From positions 1 through 64,000 of the forward strand of contig NZ_DATNGK010000233.1 of NCBI RefSeq assembly GCF_035605935.1: a stretch of DNA of 64,000 nucleotides, given 5' to 3'. The notes under the pieces are model-generated. The model ran no database searches, was not told the DNA's origin, and saw only the letters and a list, made by a program, of their open reading frames with translations. Source of the stretch: Actinocrinis sp035605935. Its GTDB lineage: Bacteria; Actinomycetota; Actinomycetes; Streptomycetales; Catenulisporaceae. How positions within the stretch are numbered: the first letter of the stretch is position 1; the number at the start of each line of letters is the position of its first letter. A program made the translations under genes and the position numbers. Shown piece after piece: positions 1-10,741 of the stretch.

Positions 1-1894
1 CGGCCAGGCTCTCCGCCTCGGCGGCGCTGCGGGCGAGGCGGCGGCGTTCCAGTGCCGCGGTGGCCTGCGCCGCGAAGGCGGTCAGCACGCGCTGGTCGTC
101 GGCCGGGAGGGTTCGCCCGCGCAGCACGATCACCGCGTCCGCGCCAGCTTCGACGACGGTGTCCGCCTGCGCGGGACACAGCGCGAGATCGGCGCCGGTA
201 CTGGCGACCAGCGTCCAGCGGTTGGGGTCGTCGTTCTCGTCGGGAAGATGCGGCGAGGAGTGTTCGGCGACACGTTGGAGCAGCGCGACGGAGGCCATGC
301 CGAAGGTTTCCCGGAACCGTTGAAGCAGGGCGCTGATGGTCTCGTCGCCGCGCAGCACCGCGACCGCGAACGCGTTCAGGGTCTCGGCCTCGGCGGCGGC
401 GTTGGCGGCGCGCCGGGTCTGCTTGGTGGCCAGGTCGACCACCGAGGCGACCGTGAGTGCGACGAGGGCGAACACGACCAGCGCGATGACGTTGTTCGCC
501 TCGGCGATGGTGATCGAGTGGACCGGCGGGATGAAGTAGTAGTTGAGCAGCATCGAGCCCCACAGCGCCGCGATCAGCGCGGAAAGCAGGCCGCCGAGCC
601 GCGCGATGGCCACGGTGGCGACCAGGAAGATGAGCACCTGGCTGGTGAGGTTCACGCCGTGGCGTACGGTCGTCAGTGCGAGAGTGAGCAGTGGCGGCAC
701 GACGAGCGCCGCCAGGTGACCGCGCCAGCGGCCGTCGCCCCAGCTCGCTTCACGCAGCGGATTGGGCGGCAGCCAACGCGCGCGCCGCCGCGAGGTCTTC
801 GGCTCCTCGTGCGTGACCATGTGCACGTCGATGTCTCCGGAAAGCCGGATCGTCGTCTCGCCGATGCCGCGCCCGGTCAGGAAGCGATTGACTCGGCTGC
901 GCCGGGATGTGCCGAGCACCAGCTGGGTGGCGTTCTGGGCGCGGGCGAACTCCAGCAGCGCACGCGGCACGTCATCGCCGACGATCGGATGGTAGGTACC
1001 GCCGAGTGATTCGACGAGATGACGCTGCGCTTCGAGGGCCGCCTGGCTGATGTCCGCGGACAGTCCGTCGGAGCGGGCAATGTGCACAGCCATCAGTTCG
1101 GCGCCGGTGCCGCCGCTTTTCGAGGAACGCGACGCGATGCGGGCCGCGCGCCGGATCAGCAGCTCACCGGCGTCGTCACCGGGCAGCGCCACCACGACCC
1201 GCTCGCGCGCCTCCCAGACCGCGCCGATCCGATGGTCCTCGCGATACTGCTGTAAGCCCTCGTCGACACGATCGGCTACCCACAGCAGCGCCAACTCTCG
1301 CAGAGCCGTGAGATTCCCGACGCGGAAGTAGTTGCCGAGCGCGGCATCGACTTTCTGCGCGGCGTACACGTTGCCGTGCGCGAGGCGCCGACGCAGCGAC
1401 TCCGGGGACATGTCCACCAGCTCGATCTGGTCGGCGGAGCGCACCACCTCGTCCGGCACCGTCTCGCGCTGCGGAACCCCGGTGATCCGCCGCACGACAT
1501 CGTTAAGTGACTCAAGGTGCTGAACGTTGAGAGTAGCTATCACCTCGATCCCGGCGTCCAGTAACTCCTGCACGTCCTGCCACCGCTTGGCGTGGCGGCC
1601 GCCGGGAACGTTGGTGTGCGCGAGTTCGTCGACGAGCGCGACCTGTGGCTTGCGGGCCAGTACCGCGTCGAGGTCCATTTCGCGCAACTCGCGGCCGCGA
1701 TAGCCGCGCAGCAGCGGCGCGATCACCGGCAGCCCCTCGGCCAACGCGGAGGTGTGCGGCCGTCCGTGCGTCTCAACCAGCGCGACGATGACGTCGGCGC
1801 CGCGCTCGATCCGGCGATGCGCTTCTTCGAGCATCTTGTACGTCTTGCCGACTCCGGGTGCTGACCCGAGGTAGATCCGCAGCTTGCCGCGCAC
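1..1894 (-). CDS. kdpD: KdpD osmosensitive K+ sensor histidine kinase (3' part beyond the window)
   Basis: Membrane sensor kinase that controls the kdp operon together with KdpE. The open frame runs off the left edge, so about 631 residues are visible and the HisKA/HATPase part is missing. The N-terminal KdpD domain has a Walker A loop GSAPGVGKT (residues 10-18) and the box ALVDELAHTN. A Usp-like domain follows (about 230-370), then four clustered hydrophobic segments (about 400-500) and the start of a GAF-like domain. The GTG at 1894 was chosen because it is preceded by GGAGAG and lies 17 bases after the kdpC stop, so it is the last gene of the operon visible here. kdpE probably lies to the left. 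The family assignment is secure; only the start codon is a choice. Confidence 0.95.
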   Translation of the reverse strand, partial: MRGKLRIYLGSAPGVGKTYKMLEEAHRRIERGADVIVALVETHGRPHTSALAEGLPVIAPLLRGYRGRELREMDLDAVLARKPQVALVDELAHTNVPGGRHAKRWQDVQELLDAGIEVIATLNVQHLESLNDVVRRITGVPQRETVPDEVVRSADQIELVDMSPESLRRRLAHGNVYAAQKVDAALGNYFRVGNLTALRELALLWVADRVDEGLQQYREDHRIGAVWEARERVVVALPGDDAGELLIRRAARIASRSSKSGGTGAELMAVHIARSDGLSADISQAALEAQRHLVESLGGTYHPIVGDDVPRALLEFARAQNATQLVLGTSRRSRVNRFLTGRGIGETTIRLSGDIDVHMVTHEEPKTSRRRARWLPPNPLREASWGDGRWRGHLAALVVPPLLTLALTTVRHGVNLTSQVLIFLVATVAIARLGGLLSALIAALWGSMLLNYYFIPPVHSITIAEANNVIALVVFALVALTVASVVDLATKQTRRAANAAAEAETLNAFAVAVLRGDETISALLQRFRETFGMASVALLQRVAEHSSPHLPDENDDPNRWTLVASTGADLALCPAQADTVVEAGADAVIVLRGRTLPADDQRVLTAFAAQATAALERRRLARSAAEAESLA

Positions 1895-1911
1895 GCGCCC
1901 GCTCTCCTCGG

Positions 1912-2568
1912 CTAGTGGGAGTAGGGGTATTCGGCGTCGAGAGCCAGGTTCAGCTCCAGGACGTTGACGCCGCTCTCGCCGAGGAAGCCGAGGTCACGGC
2001 CCTCGGTGTACTGCTTCACCAGGGCGTCGACCTGAGCGGGCGAGACGCCGCGGGTGGCGGCGATCCGGCGCTCCTGCTGCTGCGCGTTGAGCGGTGTGAT
2101 CTCGGGATCGAGGCCGGAGGCGGAGGTGGTGACGGCGTCGGTGGCGACTTCGCCGGGGGCGACGACATAGCCGCCGACGGAGTCGAACACTGACATGGTC
2201 TTCCGGTTGGCCGCGATGTTCGCGGCGAGCTTGTCGCTGTTGGGGCCGAGGTTGCTTCCGGCGGATTGAGCGGGATCGCAGCCGTAGTCGTTCTGCGCGC
2301 CGGAAGGCACGGCGTCGGATGGGCGCGGCTGGAAGTATTGCGGCAGTGGATTGCCCTCGCCGTCGACGAATTCCTGGCAGAGCAGTTTCGAGCCCACGCT
2401 TTGGCCCCTGCCGTTCGTGATCAGCGAGCCGTCCGCCTGGTTCTTGAACGCGGCCTGCGCGACGCCGGTGACGATCAGCGGATAGGCGACGCCGCAGATG
2501 GCCGTGAGAACGAGCAGCGCGCGCAGCGCGGCGAGGTGGCGCAGAACGGCGCCGGGGAGACGGTTCAT
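1912..2568 (-). CDS. kdpC: KdpC, K+-transporting ATPase subunit C
   Basis: Small accessory subunit of the KdpFABC potassium pump, which stabilises KdpA-KdpB and raises ATP affinity. It has 218 residues, close to family length. One N-terminal membrane helix (about 17-38, ALLVLTAICGVAYPLIVTG) is followed by an extracytoplasmic domain with the typical SxLxGQ-like stretch near LITNGRGQSVGS, the segment YFQPRPS, and a C-terminal part rich in NxALD-type motifs. It starts 4 bases after the kdpB stop and is followed by kdpD, so it belongs to the same transcript. Nothing is unusual. Confidence 0.96.
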   Translation of the reverse strand: MNRLPGAVLRHLAALRALLVLTAICGVAYPLIVTGVAQAAFKNQADGSLITNGRGQSVGSKLLCQEFVDGEGNPLPQYFQPRPSDAVPSGAQNDYGCDPAQSAGSNLGPNSDKLAANIAANRKTMSVFDSVGGYVVAPGEVATDAVTTSASGLDPEITPLNAQQQERRIAATRGVSPAQVDALVKQYTEGRDLGFLGESGVNVLELNLALDAEYPYSH

Positions 2569-2572
2569 GCTC

Positions 2573-4702
<2,130 letters not shown>

Positions 4703-4705
4703 CTG

Positions 4706-6376
4706 TTACTTCAGTCCTTCTGCGAACGGGCCCAGCGCAAGCGCCGGGAAGTAGGTCAAACCGACGACGATCAGCACCACGCCGAGCAGCATGCCGACGA
4801 AGAGCGGCTTGTGCGTCTCGAGCGTTCCGGCGCAGGCCGGGGTGAGTTTCTGCTTCGCGAGCGAGCCGGCCAGCGCGCCGACGAAGATCATCGGCAGGAA
4901 CCGGCCGAGCAGCATCACGACGGATCCGGTGATGTTGAAGAAGGCCGTGTTGCCGTTCAGGCCGGCGAAGGCGGATCCGTTGTTGTTGGCCATCGAGGTG
5001 AAGGCATAGAGGATCTCGGTCAGGCCGTGCGGTCCGGAGTTGTTCATCGAGGCCCGCTCGCCGGGCAGCGCGATCGCGATGCCGGTGGCGATCAGCGCGA
5101 CGGCTGGGGTGGCCAGGATGTAGAGCGCCGCGTACTTCATCTCGGCCGGGCGGATCTTCTTGCCCAGATACTCCGGCGTGCGCCCGACCATCAGACCCGC
5201 GATGAACACGGTGACGATGGCCAGGATCAGCATGCCGTAGAGCCCTGATCCGGTGCCGCCCGGGGCGATCTCGCCCATCATCATGTCGAACAGGGCCATG
5301 CCGCCGCCGAACGGGGTCAGCGAGTCGTGCATGTTGTTGACCGCGCCGGTCGAGGTCAGCGTGGTGGAGGCGGTGAAGAGGCTGGATCCGGGAATGCCGA
5401 AGCGCACTTCCTTGCCCTCCATCGCGCCCTTGGCCGCCGCGACCGCGTTGCCCCAGCCGCGCGCCTCGAACCAGGTGATCAGCGCGGCGGAAGCGGCCCA
5501 GAGCGCCGCCATCACCGAGACGATCGCATAGCCCTGCTTTGGCGAGCCGACCATCTTGCCGAAGGTACGCGGCAGCGAGAAGGAGATGACCAGCAGGCTG
5601 TAGATCTCCAGCCAGTTGGTCCAGCCGTTCGGATTCTCCAGCGGGTGCGCGGAGTTGGCGTTGTAGATCCCGCCGCCATTGGTCCCGATCTCCTTGATCG
5701 CTTCCTGAGACGCGGTCGCGCCGGTGTAGAGGCTCTGCTGGCCGCCGGTGACCGTGGTGAGGGTGTGTACGTGGTTTGACAGCTCCTGCGGGATTCCGGA
5801 GGCGACCATGATGATCGCGACGACGAACGCGAAGGGCAGCAGCAGCCGCAGGTTCAGCCGCGTGAGATCCACCCAGAAGTTGCCCACCCGGTCGGTCTGC
5901 CTGCGCACGAAGCCGCGGATCAGCGTGGCGACCAGGCAGATGCCGACCGCGGCCGAGACGAAGTTCTGCACGGCGAGCCCGGCGAACTGCGCGGTGTAGC
6001 CGAGGGTGTTCTCGCCCGAGTAGTTCTGCCAGTTGGTGTTGGTGACGAAGGAGGCGGCAGTGTTGTAGGCGAGGTTCGCCTGCATCGCCGGCATGCCTAA
6101 CGCCAGCATCAGATGGTCCTGGACGCGCAGGATCAGGTAGAGCAGCAGGACGCCGACCGCGGAGATCGCCAGCATCGAGCGCACGTACACCGGCCAGGTC
6201 TGGTCGGCGTCGCCGTCCACGCCCATGAGCCGGTAGAGGAACCGCTCGATCCGCCAGTGCTTGGGGGAGGTGAGGATGTGGGCGATGTAGTCGCCGAGCG
6301 GGCGGTACGAGACCGCGAGGGCGAGCACGAGGAGTCCGGCTTGCAGCCAGCCGGCAGCAACGACTGACATGGTCAC
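4706..6376 (-). CDS. kdpA: KdpA, K+-transporting ATPase K+-binding channel subunit
   Basis: Channel-like subunit that binds and selects K+ in the KdpFABC complex; a polytopic membrane protein of 556 residues with about ten helices. Filter-type loops are visible as TNTNWQNYSGE, TNGGGIYN, the GGG/GNG-like stretch and NNNGSAFAGL, in the right order. I take the GTG at 6376 as start because its last two bases overlap the TGA of the 33-aa ORF upstream (GTGA), which gives coupled translation. An ATG two codons later (6370) is the alternative and has a better-spaced AAAGGG. It is followed 3 bases later by kdpB. Confidence 0.97.
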   Translation of the reverse strand: MTMSVVAAGWLQAGLLVLALAVSYRPLGDYIAHILTSPKHWRIERFLYRLMGVDGDADQTWPVYVRSMLAISAVGVLLLYLILRVQDHLMLALGMPAMQANLAYNTAASFVTNTNWQNYSGENTLGYTAQFAGLAVQNFVSAAVGICLVATLIRGFVRRQTDRVGNFWVDLTRLNLRLLLPFAFVVAIIMVASGIPQELSNHVHTLTTVTGGQQSLYTGATASQEAIKEIGTNGGGIYNANSAHPLENPNGWTNWLEIYSLLVISFSLPRTFGKMVGSPKQGYAIVSVMAALWAASAALITWFEARGWGNAVAAAKGAMEGKEVRFGIPGSSLFTASTTLTSTGAVNNMHDSLTPFGGGMALFDMMMGEIAPGGTGSGLYGMLILAIVTVFIAGLMVGRTPEYLGKKIRPAEMKYAALYILATPAVALIATGIAIALPGERASMNNSGPHGLTEILYAFTSMANNNGSAFAGLNGNTAFFNITGSVVMLLGRFLPMIFVGALAGSLAKQKLTPACAGTLETHKPLFVGMLLGVVLIVVGLTYFPALALGPFAEGLK

Positions 6377-6474
6377 AGCACCCTTTCTGTGCCGTCGATC
6401 TCGCTTCGCTCGTTCTCGGGCATCGCTGTGTTTGTTTCTGAGCCGTCGATCTCGCTTCGCTCGTTCTCGGGCAT
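6373..6474 (-). CDS. 33-aa ORF with an internal duplication, coupled between kdpF and kdpA
   Basis: Not a family I recognise. The ORF starts at an ATG that shares one base with the kdpF stop (TGATG) and ends in a TGA that overlaps the kdpA GTG (GTGA), so it fills the kdpF-kdpA gap with perfect coupling on both sides. The protein is very acidic and hydrophilic with no membrane segment. It consists of two copies of MPENERSEIDG in a 17-residue period, matching a 34-bp exact direct repeat in the DNA. It could be a real tiny peptide, a translational bridge keeping ribosomes on the kdp mRNA, or a chance open frame over a repeat element (the GAGCGAAGCGAG core looks like an extragenic repeat). Coupling at both ends argues for translation; the function is unknown. 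Confidence 0.5.
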   Translation of the reverse strand: MPENERSEIDGSETNTAMPENERSEIDGTERVL

Positions 6475-6475
6475 C
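6391..6475. repeat. 34-bp exact direct repeat, 51-bp period
   Basis: Two identical 34-bp copies at 6391-6424 and 6442-6475, 51 bases apart, in the gap between kdpF and kdpA. The core CTCGCTTCGCTCG is a near palindrome. The period is a multiple of three, so the repeat stays in frame in the 33-aa ORF. Confidence 0.9.
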
Positions 6476-6563
6476 AGAATTTCTCCGGCTTCACCAGTGC
6501 GATGACCAGGTACGCGGTCAGCAGCACGGACACGACCAGGCCGATGATGTTCTCAGCGCTCAA
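6474..6563 (-). CDS. kdpF: KdpF small subunit
   Basis: 29-residue single-helix peptide (start read as Met, then SAENIIGLVVSVLLTAYLVI, then ALVKPEKF). It matches KdpF in length, in the SAxxIxG start, the LxxYLVxAL helix and the KPEKF end. KdpF sits at the KdpA-KdpB interface and stabilises the complex. The start is a TTG lying inside the end of the preceding 29-aa gene, so initiation is probably coupled. Its stop shares a base with the next ORF. The gene is short enough to be missed by automatic annotation. Confidence 0.88.
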   Translation of the reverse strand: MSAENIIGLVVSVLLTAYLVIALVKPEKF

Positions 6564-6642
6564 GTCGCTCGACCCCCTTGACGATCAGGGCGAGCACGGC
6601 GAACACCGCGACCGTCAGGACGACGAAGGCCACGTCGGCCAT
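6553..6642 (-). CDS. Short one-helix peptide, first gene of the kdp operon
   Basis: 29-residue peptide: Met-Ala-Asp, a hydrophobic helix (VAFVVLTVAVFAVLALIV), then the basic tail KGVERLER. Peptides of this form (MADxxFxxLTV...GxERL) are common just ahead of kdpF in actinobacteria and are usually listed as hypothetical or as a potassium-transporter peptide. It has a good ribosome site (GGAG eight bases before ATG) and overlaps the kdpF start by 11 bases. It is likely to be co-translated and to sit in the membrane with the Kdp complex; a role as a second KdpF-like subunit is inference. Confidence 0.75.
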   Translation of the reverse strand: MADVAFVVLTVAVFAVLALIVKGVERLER

Positions 6643-6960
6643 CTCGGGCTCCTACGAGTAATCGACGGTGCGCGGAGCCGGATCCCGGCCGCACGCACAG
6701 GCCCGCATCCGGGCCGCGTGATCCATGGAACCGCCGAATTAACCGGTTTCCTCGGTCACTCACAAAGCTCTAACGGCCCCGGGTCGAATCTCCACGCCTG
6801 GTAGACGCCGTGCGGACTGCTGCCTAGCCGGCCGTATGCGCCGCGTTAGAGACGCGCGAATTCGGCACGTGAACCCGTTGAATCGACGCCAGAGATACCG
6901 CCGGTCAGCGCGTCGGCGTCAGCGTCAGTGCCGCTTTCAGTGCCGGCGTCAGTGTCAGGC
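6643..6960 (-). other. Gene-free stretch: kdp leader/promoter region and 3' flank of gad
   Basis: 318 bases with no credible gene. On the minus strand it leads into the kdp operon and holds short stem-forming segments (for example GCCCG-GATG-CGGGC near 6700-6720 and an imperfect GGAAACCG/CGGTTCC dyad near 6727-6752), so a structured 5' leader is possible. I could not match a known riboswitch core. The gad-proximal end (about 6905-6960) has degenerate GTCAGTG iterations and no clear terminator. Confidence 0.4.
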
Positions 6961-8376
6961 TCAGTGGTGGAAGGCGGTGCGGTTCTCCACGCCGTGCTCG
7001 CTCATCGGTCCCGGCTGCCGGTGGAGTTCGGGCAGCAGGCGGTTGAGGTCCGCGAGTAAGAGGTCTGCCAAGTCCTTGGAGAATCCGTTGCGGCACACCA
7101 CTCGGATGACCGCCAGGTCCTCGCGGTTCGCCGGGAATGTGTACGCCGGCACCTGCCAGCCGCGCTCGCGCAGCCGCCGTGAGACATCGAAGACGTCGAA
7201 CGCCTTCACCTCGTCCCGGGTCGTGAACGCGAAGACCGGCAACTGGTCGCCGCGGGTCAGCAGCCGGAACGCCCCGCTCGCCTCGATGCCGTCCGCGATG
7301 TGTTCGGCCACGTTGCGAGCCGCCTGCTGCACTGCGCGATAGCCGTCCCAGCCCAGCCGCAGGAAGTTGTAATACTGCGCCACCACCTCGGCCCCGGGCC
7401 GGGAGAAGTTGAGGGCGAAGGTCGGCATGTCGCCGCCGAGGTAGTTGACCTTGAACACCAGCTCCTCGGGCAGCGCCTCCTTGTCCCGCCACAGCGCCCA
7501 GCCGACACCGGGATATACGAGGCCGTACTTGTGGCCGGAGGTGTTGATCGAGGCGACCCGCGGCTGCCTGAAGTCCCAGGTCAGCTCCGGGTCGAGGAAC
7601 GGCGCGACCATGGCTCCCGAGGCGCCGTCGACGTGGACCGGGATGTCGAGGCCGGTGCGCTCCTGCAACGCGTCCAGCGCCGCGCAGATCTCCGGCACCG
7701 GCTCGTAGCTGCCGTCCATCGTCGAGCCGAGCACCGCGACCACGCCGATGGTGTTCTCGTCGCACATCGCCGCCGCGGTCTCGCCGTCGAGGTGGTAACG
7801 CTCGCCCTCCATCGGGACCAGCCGCGCCTCGATCTCCCAGAAGTTGCAGAACTTCTCCCAGCAGACCTGCACGTTGATGCCCATGACCAGGTTCGGGCGA
7901 GCCTGGCCGCTGGCGTACCGGTCGGCGTTGCGCGGATTGCGCATCCAGCGGCGCTTGAGGGCGAGGCCACCGAGCATGCACGCTTCGCTCGAACCGGTGG
8001 TGGAGCAGCCGACCGCGGCCTGCGGATCGGGGGCGTTCCACAGATCCGCCAGGATCGCCACACAGCGGCGTTCGAGTTCGGCGGTCTGCGGATACTCGTC
8101 CTTGTCGATCATGTTCTTCTCGGCGCACTCCGCCATCAGCGCCGTGGCTTGCGGCTCCATCCAGGTGGTCACGAAGGTGGCCAGGTTGAGCCGGGCGTTT
8201 CCGTCGAGCATCAGCTCGTCGTGCACGAGCCGGTATGCCATCGAAGGCGGCATCGGACCGTCGGGCAGCCGGTGCGCCGGCGGCGCGATCTCGAGGGCGC
8301 CGAGCGGGTCGGCCTCCGAGAACAGCGGATTGACGGATAGACGGCGATCGCCTTGGTGTCCCTCATGAAGTGGCAC
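6961..8376 (-). CDS. gadB: Glutamate decarboxylase (PLP-dependent)
   Basis: Cytosolic enzyme converting glutamate to GABA and CO2 while consuming a proton; part of acid resistance or GABA metabolism. It has 471 residues, the usual length. Landmarks are the conserved start MPLH, TFVTTWMEPQA, the substrate region GCSTTGSSEACML, HVDGASG (the PLP aspartate region) and the Schiff-base lysine in SGHKYG (Lys283). The start is a GTG, supported by the conserved MPLH N-terminus rather than by a strong ribosome site. No glutamate/GABA antiporter gene is adjacent. It stands alone between the kdp leader and a strong terminator-like hairpin. Confidence 0.95.
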   Translation of the reverse strand: MPLHEGHQGDRRLSVNPLFSEADPLGALEIAPPAHRLPDGPMPPSMAYRLVHDELMLDGNARLNLATFVTTWMEPQATALMAECAEKNMIDKDEYPQTAELERRCVAILADLWNAPDPQAAVGCSTTGSSEACMLGGLALKRRWMRNPRNADRYASGQARPNLVMGINVQVCWEKFCNFWEIEARLVPMEGERYHLDGETAAAMCDENTIGVVAVLGSTMDGSYEPVPEICAALDALQERTGLDIPVHVDGASGAMVAPFLDPELTWDFRQPRVASINTSGHKYGLVYPGVGWALWRDKEALPEELVFKVNYLGGDMPTFALNFSRPGAEVVAQYYNFLRLGWDGYRAVQQAARNVAEHIADGIEASGAFRLLTRGDQLPVFAFTTRDEVKAFDVFDVSRRLRERGWQVPAYTFPANREDLAVIRVVCRNGFSKDLADLLLADLNRLLPELHRQPGPMSEHGVENRTAFHH

Positions 8377-8452
8377 CGGTCCACCATCCCACTGGTCCGC
8401 GGTGAGCGCGAGCGGTCCGCGCTACAAGTGTTAGCGGCGGGGTGGCAGCGGC

Positions 8453-8485
8453 GCGGGGCCGGCGCAACGTACGCGCCGGCCCCGC
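8453..8485. terminator. Hairpin after the arabinofuranosidase-like gene
   Basis: Perfect 13-bp inverted repeat (GCGGGGCCGGCGC and its complement) around a 7-base loop, 31 bases beyond the stop of the minus-strand glycoside hydrolase. There is no T tract, as is common for GC-rich actinobacterial terminators. Confidence 0.7.
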
Positions 8486-8515
8486 AGAGTTCACCTACCT
8501 GTCAGCCTGCTGCGG

Positions 8516-10741
8516 TCAGCCGACCGTGCAAGCGTTGCCGTTGACGGCGAACGCGGTCGGTGAGGCGTTGCTGCTGGACCAGGTTCCTTGGAAGCCGAAC
8601 GAGGCCGAGCCACTGGCCGGTACGGAGCCGTTGTAGCTGACGTTGGTCGCCGTGACCTTGGTGCCGCTCTGGCTCACCGTCGCATTCCAGGCGTTGGTCA
8701 CCTTCTGGTCGCCTGGCCAGGTCCAGGTGACCGTCCAGCCGGTCCACGCGCTCGTGCCGGTGTTCGCGACGGTCACGTTCGCGGTGAAGCCGCCGCCCCA
8801 GGAGTTCGGCGCGTAGGTGACCTTGCATCCGCCGGACGAGGTGGACCCGCTCGTGGTCACGGCGAGGGTGCCGGAGCGCGCGGATCGGTTGCCCGCGGTG
8901 TCCTTCGCGTAGACGGCGAAGGTGTAGCTGGTCGAGGGAGTCAGGCCACTGATTGTCGCCGCGTTCGTGGTCGGCGAGGCGAGGACGGTCTCGGTTGCGC
9001 CGTTGACGCTCACCACGTCGTACCCTGCGATGCCCGCGCTACTGGTCGACGCGGTCCAGCTCAGGTTGACCGAGGTGGACGTGATGCCCGAAGCCGTCGG
9101 TGTGCCGGGCGTCGTGGGCGGGGTCACGCTCGTGCCGGGCTTGAGGGAGATGACGGCGGCGCTGTACGGCGCGATGCTCTGCGAGGCGGCGCTACCGCTG
9201 GCCGCGGTGATGATCGACGTGCCGGGAGGTGCGAGAGTGGCCACGCTGGGTGCGCCGGATGCCGGGGTGAAGCCGGCGTAGCTCAGCGCGACGTTGTAGC
9301 TGTTGGCCGGGTCGGTGTTGACCAGCAGCACTCGCATCGAGCCGTCCGCGGCCTTGACCGCGTACGACTTGACCAGCGACTGGCTGGAACTCGCCGAGAC
9401 CAGGGTGTCGCCGGGGTGGATGAACTGGCTCAGCAGCTGCATGCCGTAGTAGGCGGGGAACGGGGTGTCGGCCGCCGGTTCGCAGACCTGCGCGCCGTTG
9501 AGGGTGCCGCAACTGCCGTCCGCCAGTACGCCGTAGTCGCCGTAAGTCGCGCTGCCATAGAGGGAGGAGCCGTTGTCGCCGGTGGTCACGATGCCGTTGT
9601 GGATCTGCCACCAGTCCACGCTCGCCACGCCGCTTTGCAGCCAGCCGAGGTAGTCCTGCTCCAGATACAGGGCATTGACGATGCTCAGCGTTTGCTTGCC
9701 AGGGTTCGAAGACACCGAGTTGGTCTCGGTGATCATGATCGGCACATTGGCGCTACCGCTGTACTGGCTTAGCGAGGAGCGCAGGCTGGAGACCATCGTC
9801 GGGATCTGCGACGCGTCGCCCAGCAGTCCGGAGTCGGTCGGCCCCGGCGGAGTTACCGTGCTGGGGTTCTGCGGGTACCAGTGCACGTCGGCGAAGCCGA
9901 TCTGGTTGCCCAGCGCGGAGAGCACGGTCTGGTTCCAGGTCTGCGGGCTGCCACTGTTGGTCACCCCGTCCGGCCAGTTGCCCGGCGCGGTCAGCACGAC
10001 GCCGATCACGATGCTCGGGTCGACCGCCTTCATGGCACTGATGTAGGCCTTGGCGTTCTGCGCGTAAACCGCGGGACCGCAGTTGGTCGGGCTGGTGGCG
10101 GAGGTGCAGTGCTTGTCCGGTTCCCAGCCGGTGCCGCCGTAGGTGCCGTTGCCGTAGATCTCGTTGCCGATTTCCCAGTACTTGATGCCGTAATGGTGCG
10201 TGACGTTGGCGTAGCGCACCCAGTCCGCGGCCTCCTGCGCGCCGGTTTCGGCAGGGCTCTGCGACGCGCCCATGGTGTCGCCGGTGCCGTAGTTGACGGT
10301 GATCATGCCCTGCGCGCCGCTCTGGCTCAGCAGCGTGGCGTACTGGTCGAAGTTCACCGACTGCGCCTGGCCGGAGAGCACGTCGGTGTTGGTCTTCCAG
10401 TTGTACGTGTCCGACGAGGTACCACCTGGGAAGCGGATCAAGCCGATCCCGGCGTTCTTCATCAGACCGGGCACGGCGGCGTCGACCAGCTTCGAGTCAT
10501 AGACCGAGCCGTTGGTGCCGATCCCGGTCGCGGGCACCGTCGCCAGCGACTGCCCGGCGTTGACGCTCACGCTCGCGGCGCCCACCGCACCCGCCGCGTG
10601 CGGTGTCACCGCGCTCGCCTGGACAGACGCTGCCGCGAGCGCGGCCGTGGCTGCTAACGGAAGCACGGCCGCGGCGAGCACGCCGCGGCGGGCTCGAGGT
10701 TTTTGTGTTCGCGCAGCATCTGTGCGCCCTGCGATGGTCAT
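8516..10741 (-). CDS. Secreted arabinofuranosidase-like glycoside hydrolase with FnIII and CBM2
   Basis: Exported plant-polysaccharide hydrolase of 741 residues. A basic, hydrophobic signal peptide (about 1-45) leads to a clan-A (beta/alpha)8 catalytic domain (about 55-440) of the GH51/GH39-like type often annotated as alpha-L-arabinofuranosidase. The acid/base is Glu194 in YWEIGNE and the probable nucleophile is Glu339 in MITET. A beta-rich tail (about 450-535), one fibronectin type III domain (about 545-630) and a C-terminal CBM2 (about 640-741, with its Cys pair and three exposed Trp) follow. The start ATG has GGAGGG eight bases upstream. The exact GH family and substrate cannot be fixed by eye; action on arabinoxylan or cellulose-bound hemicellulose is likely from the CBM2. 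Confidence 0.82.
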   Translation of the reverse strand: MTIAGRTDAARTQKPRARRGVLAAAVLPLAATAALAAASVQASAVTPHAAGAVGAASVSVNAGQSLATVPATGIGTNGSVYDSKLVDAAVPGLMKNAGIGLIRFPGGTSSDTYNWKTNTDVLSGQAQSVNFDQYATLLSQSGAQGMITVNYGTGDTMGASQSPAETGAQEAADWVRYANVTHHYGIKYWEIGNEIYGNGTYGGTGWEPDKHCTSATSPTNCGPAVYAQNAKAYISAMKAVDPSIVIGVVLTAPGNWPDGVTNSGSPQTWNQTVLSALGNQIGFADVHWYPQNPSTVTPPGPTDSGLLGDASQIPTMVSSLRSSLSQYSGSANVPIMITETNSVSSNPGKQTLSIVNALYLEQDYLGWLQSGVASVDWWQIHNGIVTTGDNGSSLYGSATYGDYGVLADGSCGTLNGAQVCEPAADTPFPAYYGMQLLSQFIHPGDTLVSASSSQSLVKSYAVKAADGSMRVLLVNTDPANSYNVALSYAGFTPASGAPSVATLAPPGTSIITAASGSAASQSIAPYSAAVISLKPGTSVTPPTTPGTPTASGITSTSVNLSWTASTSSAGIAGYDVVSVNGATETVLASPTTNAATISGLTPSTSYTFAVYAKDTAGNRSARSGTLAVTTSGSTSSGGCKVTYAPNSWGGGFTANVTVANTGTSAWTGWTVTWTWPGDQKVTNAWNATVSQSGTKVTATNVSYNGSVPASGSASFGFQGTWSSSNASPTAFAVNGNACTVG

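Noticed and set aside
6660..6830. c-di-AMP (ydaO/yuaA) riboswitch in the kdp leader
   Set aside because: The position was attractive, but the conserved purine-rich core segments could not be found on the minus strand.
6905..8128. A 407-codon frame on the same strand as gadB in another phase
   Set aside because: Arg/Gly-rich shadow of gadB, which has complete catalytic motifs.
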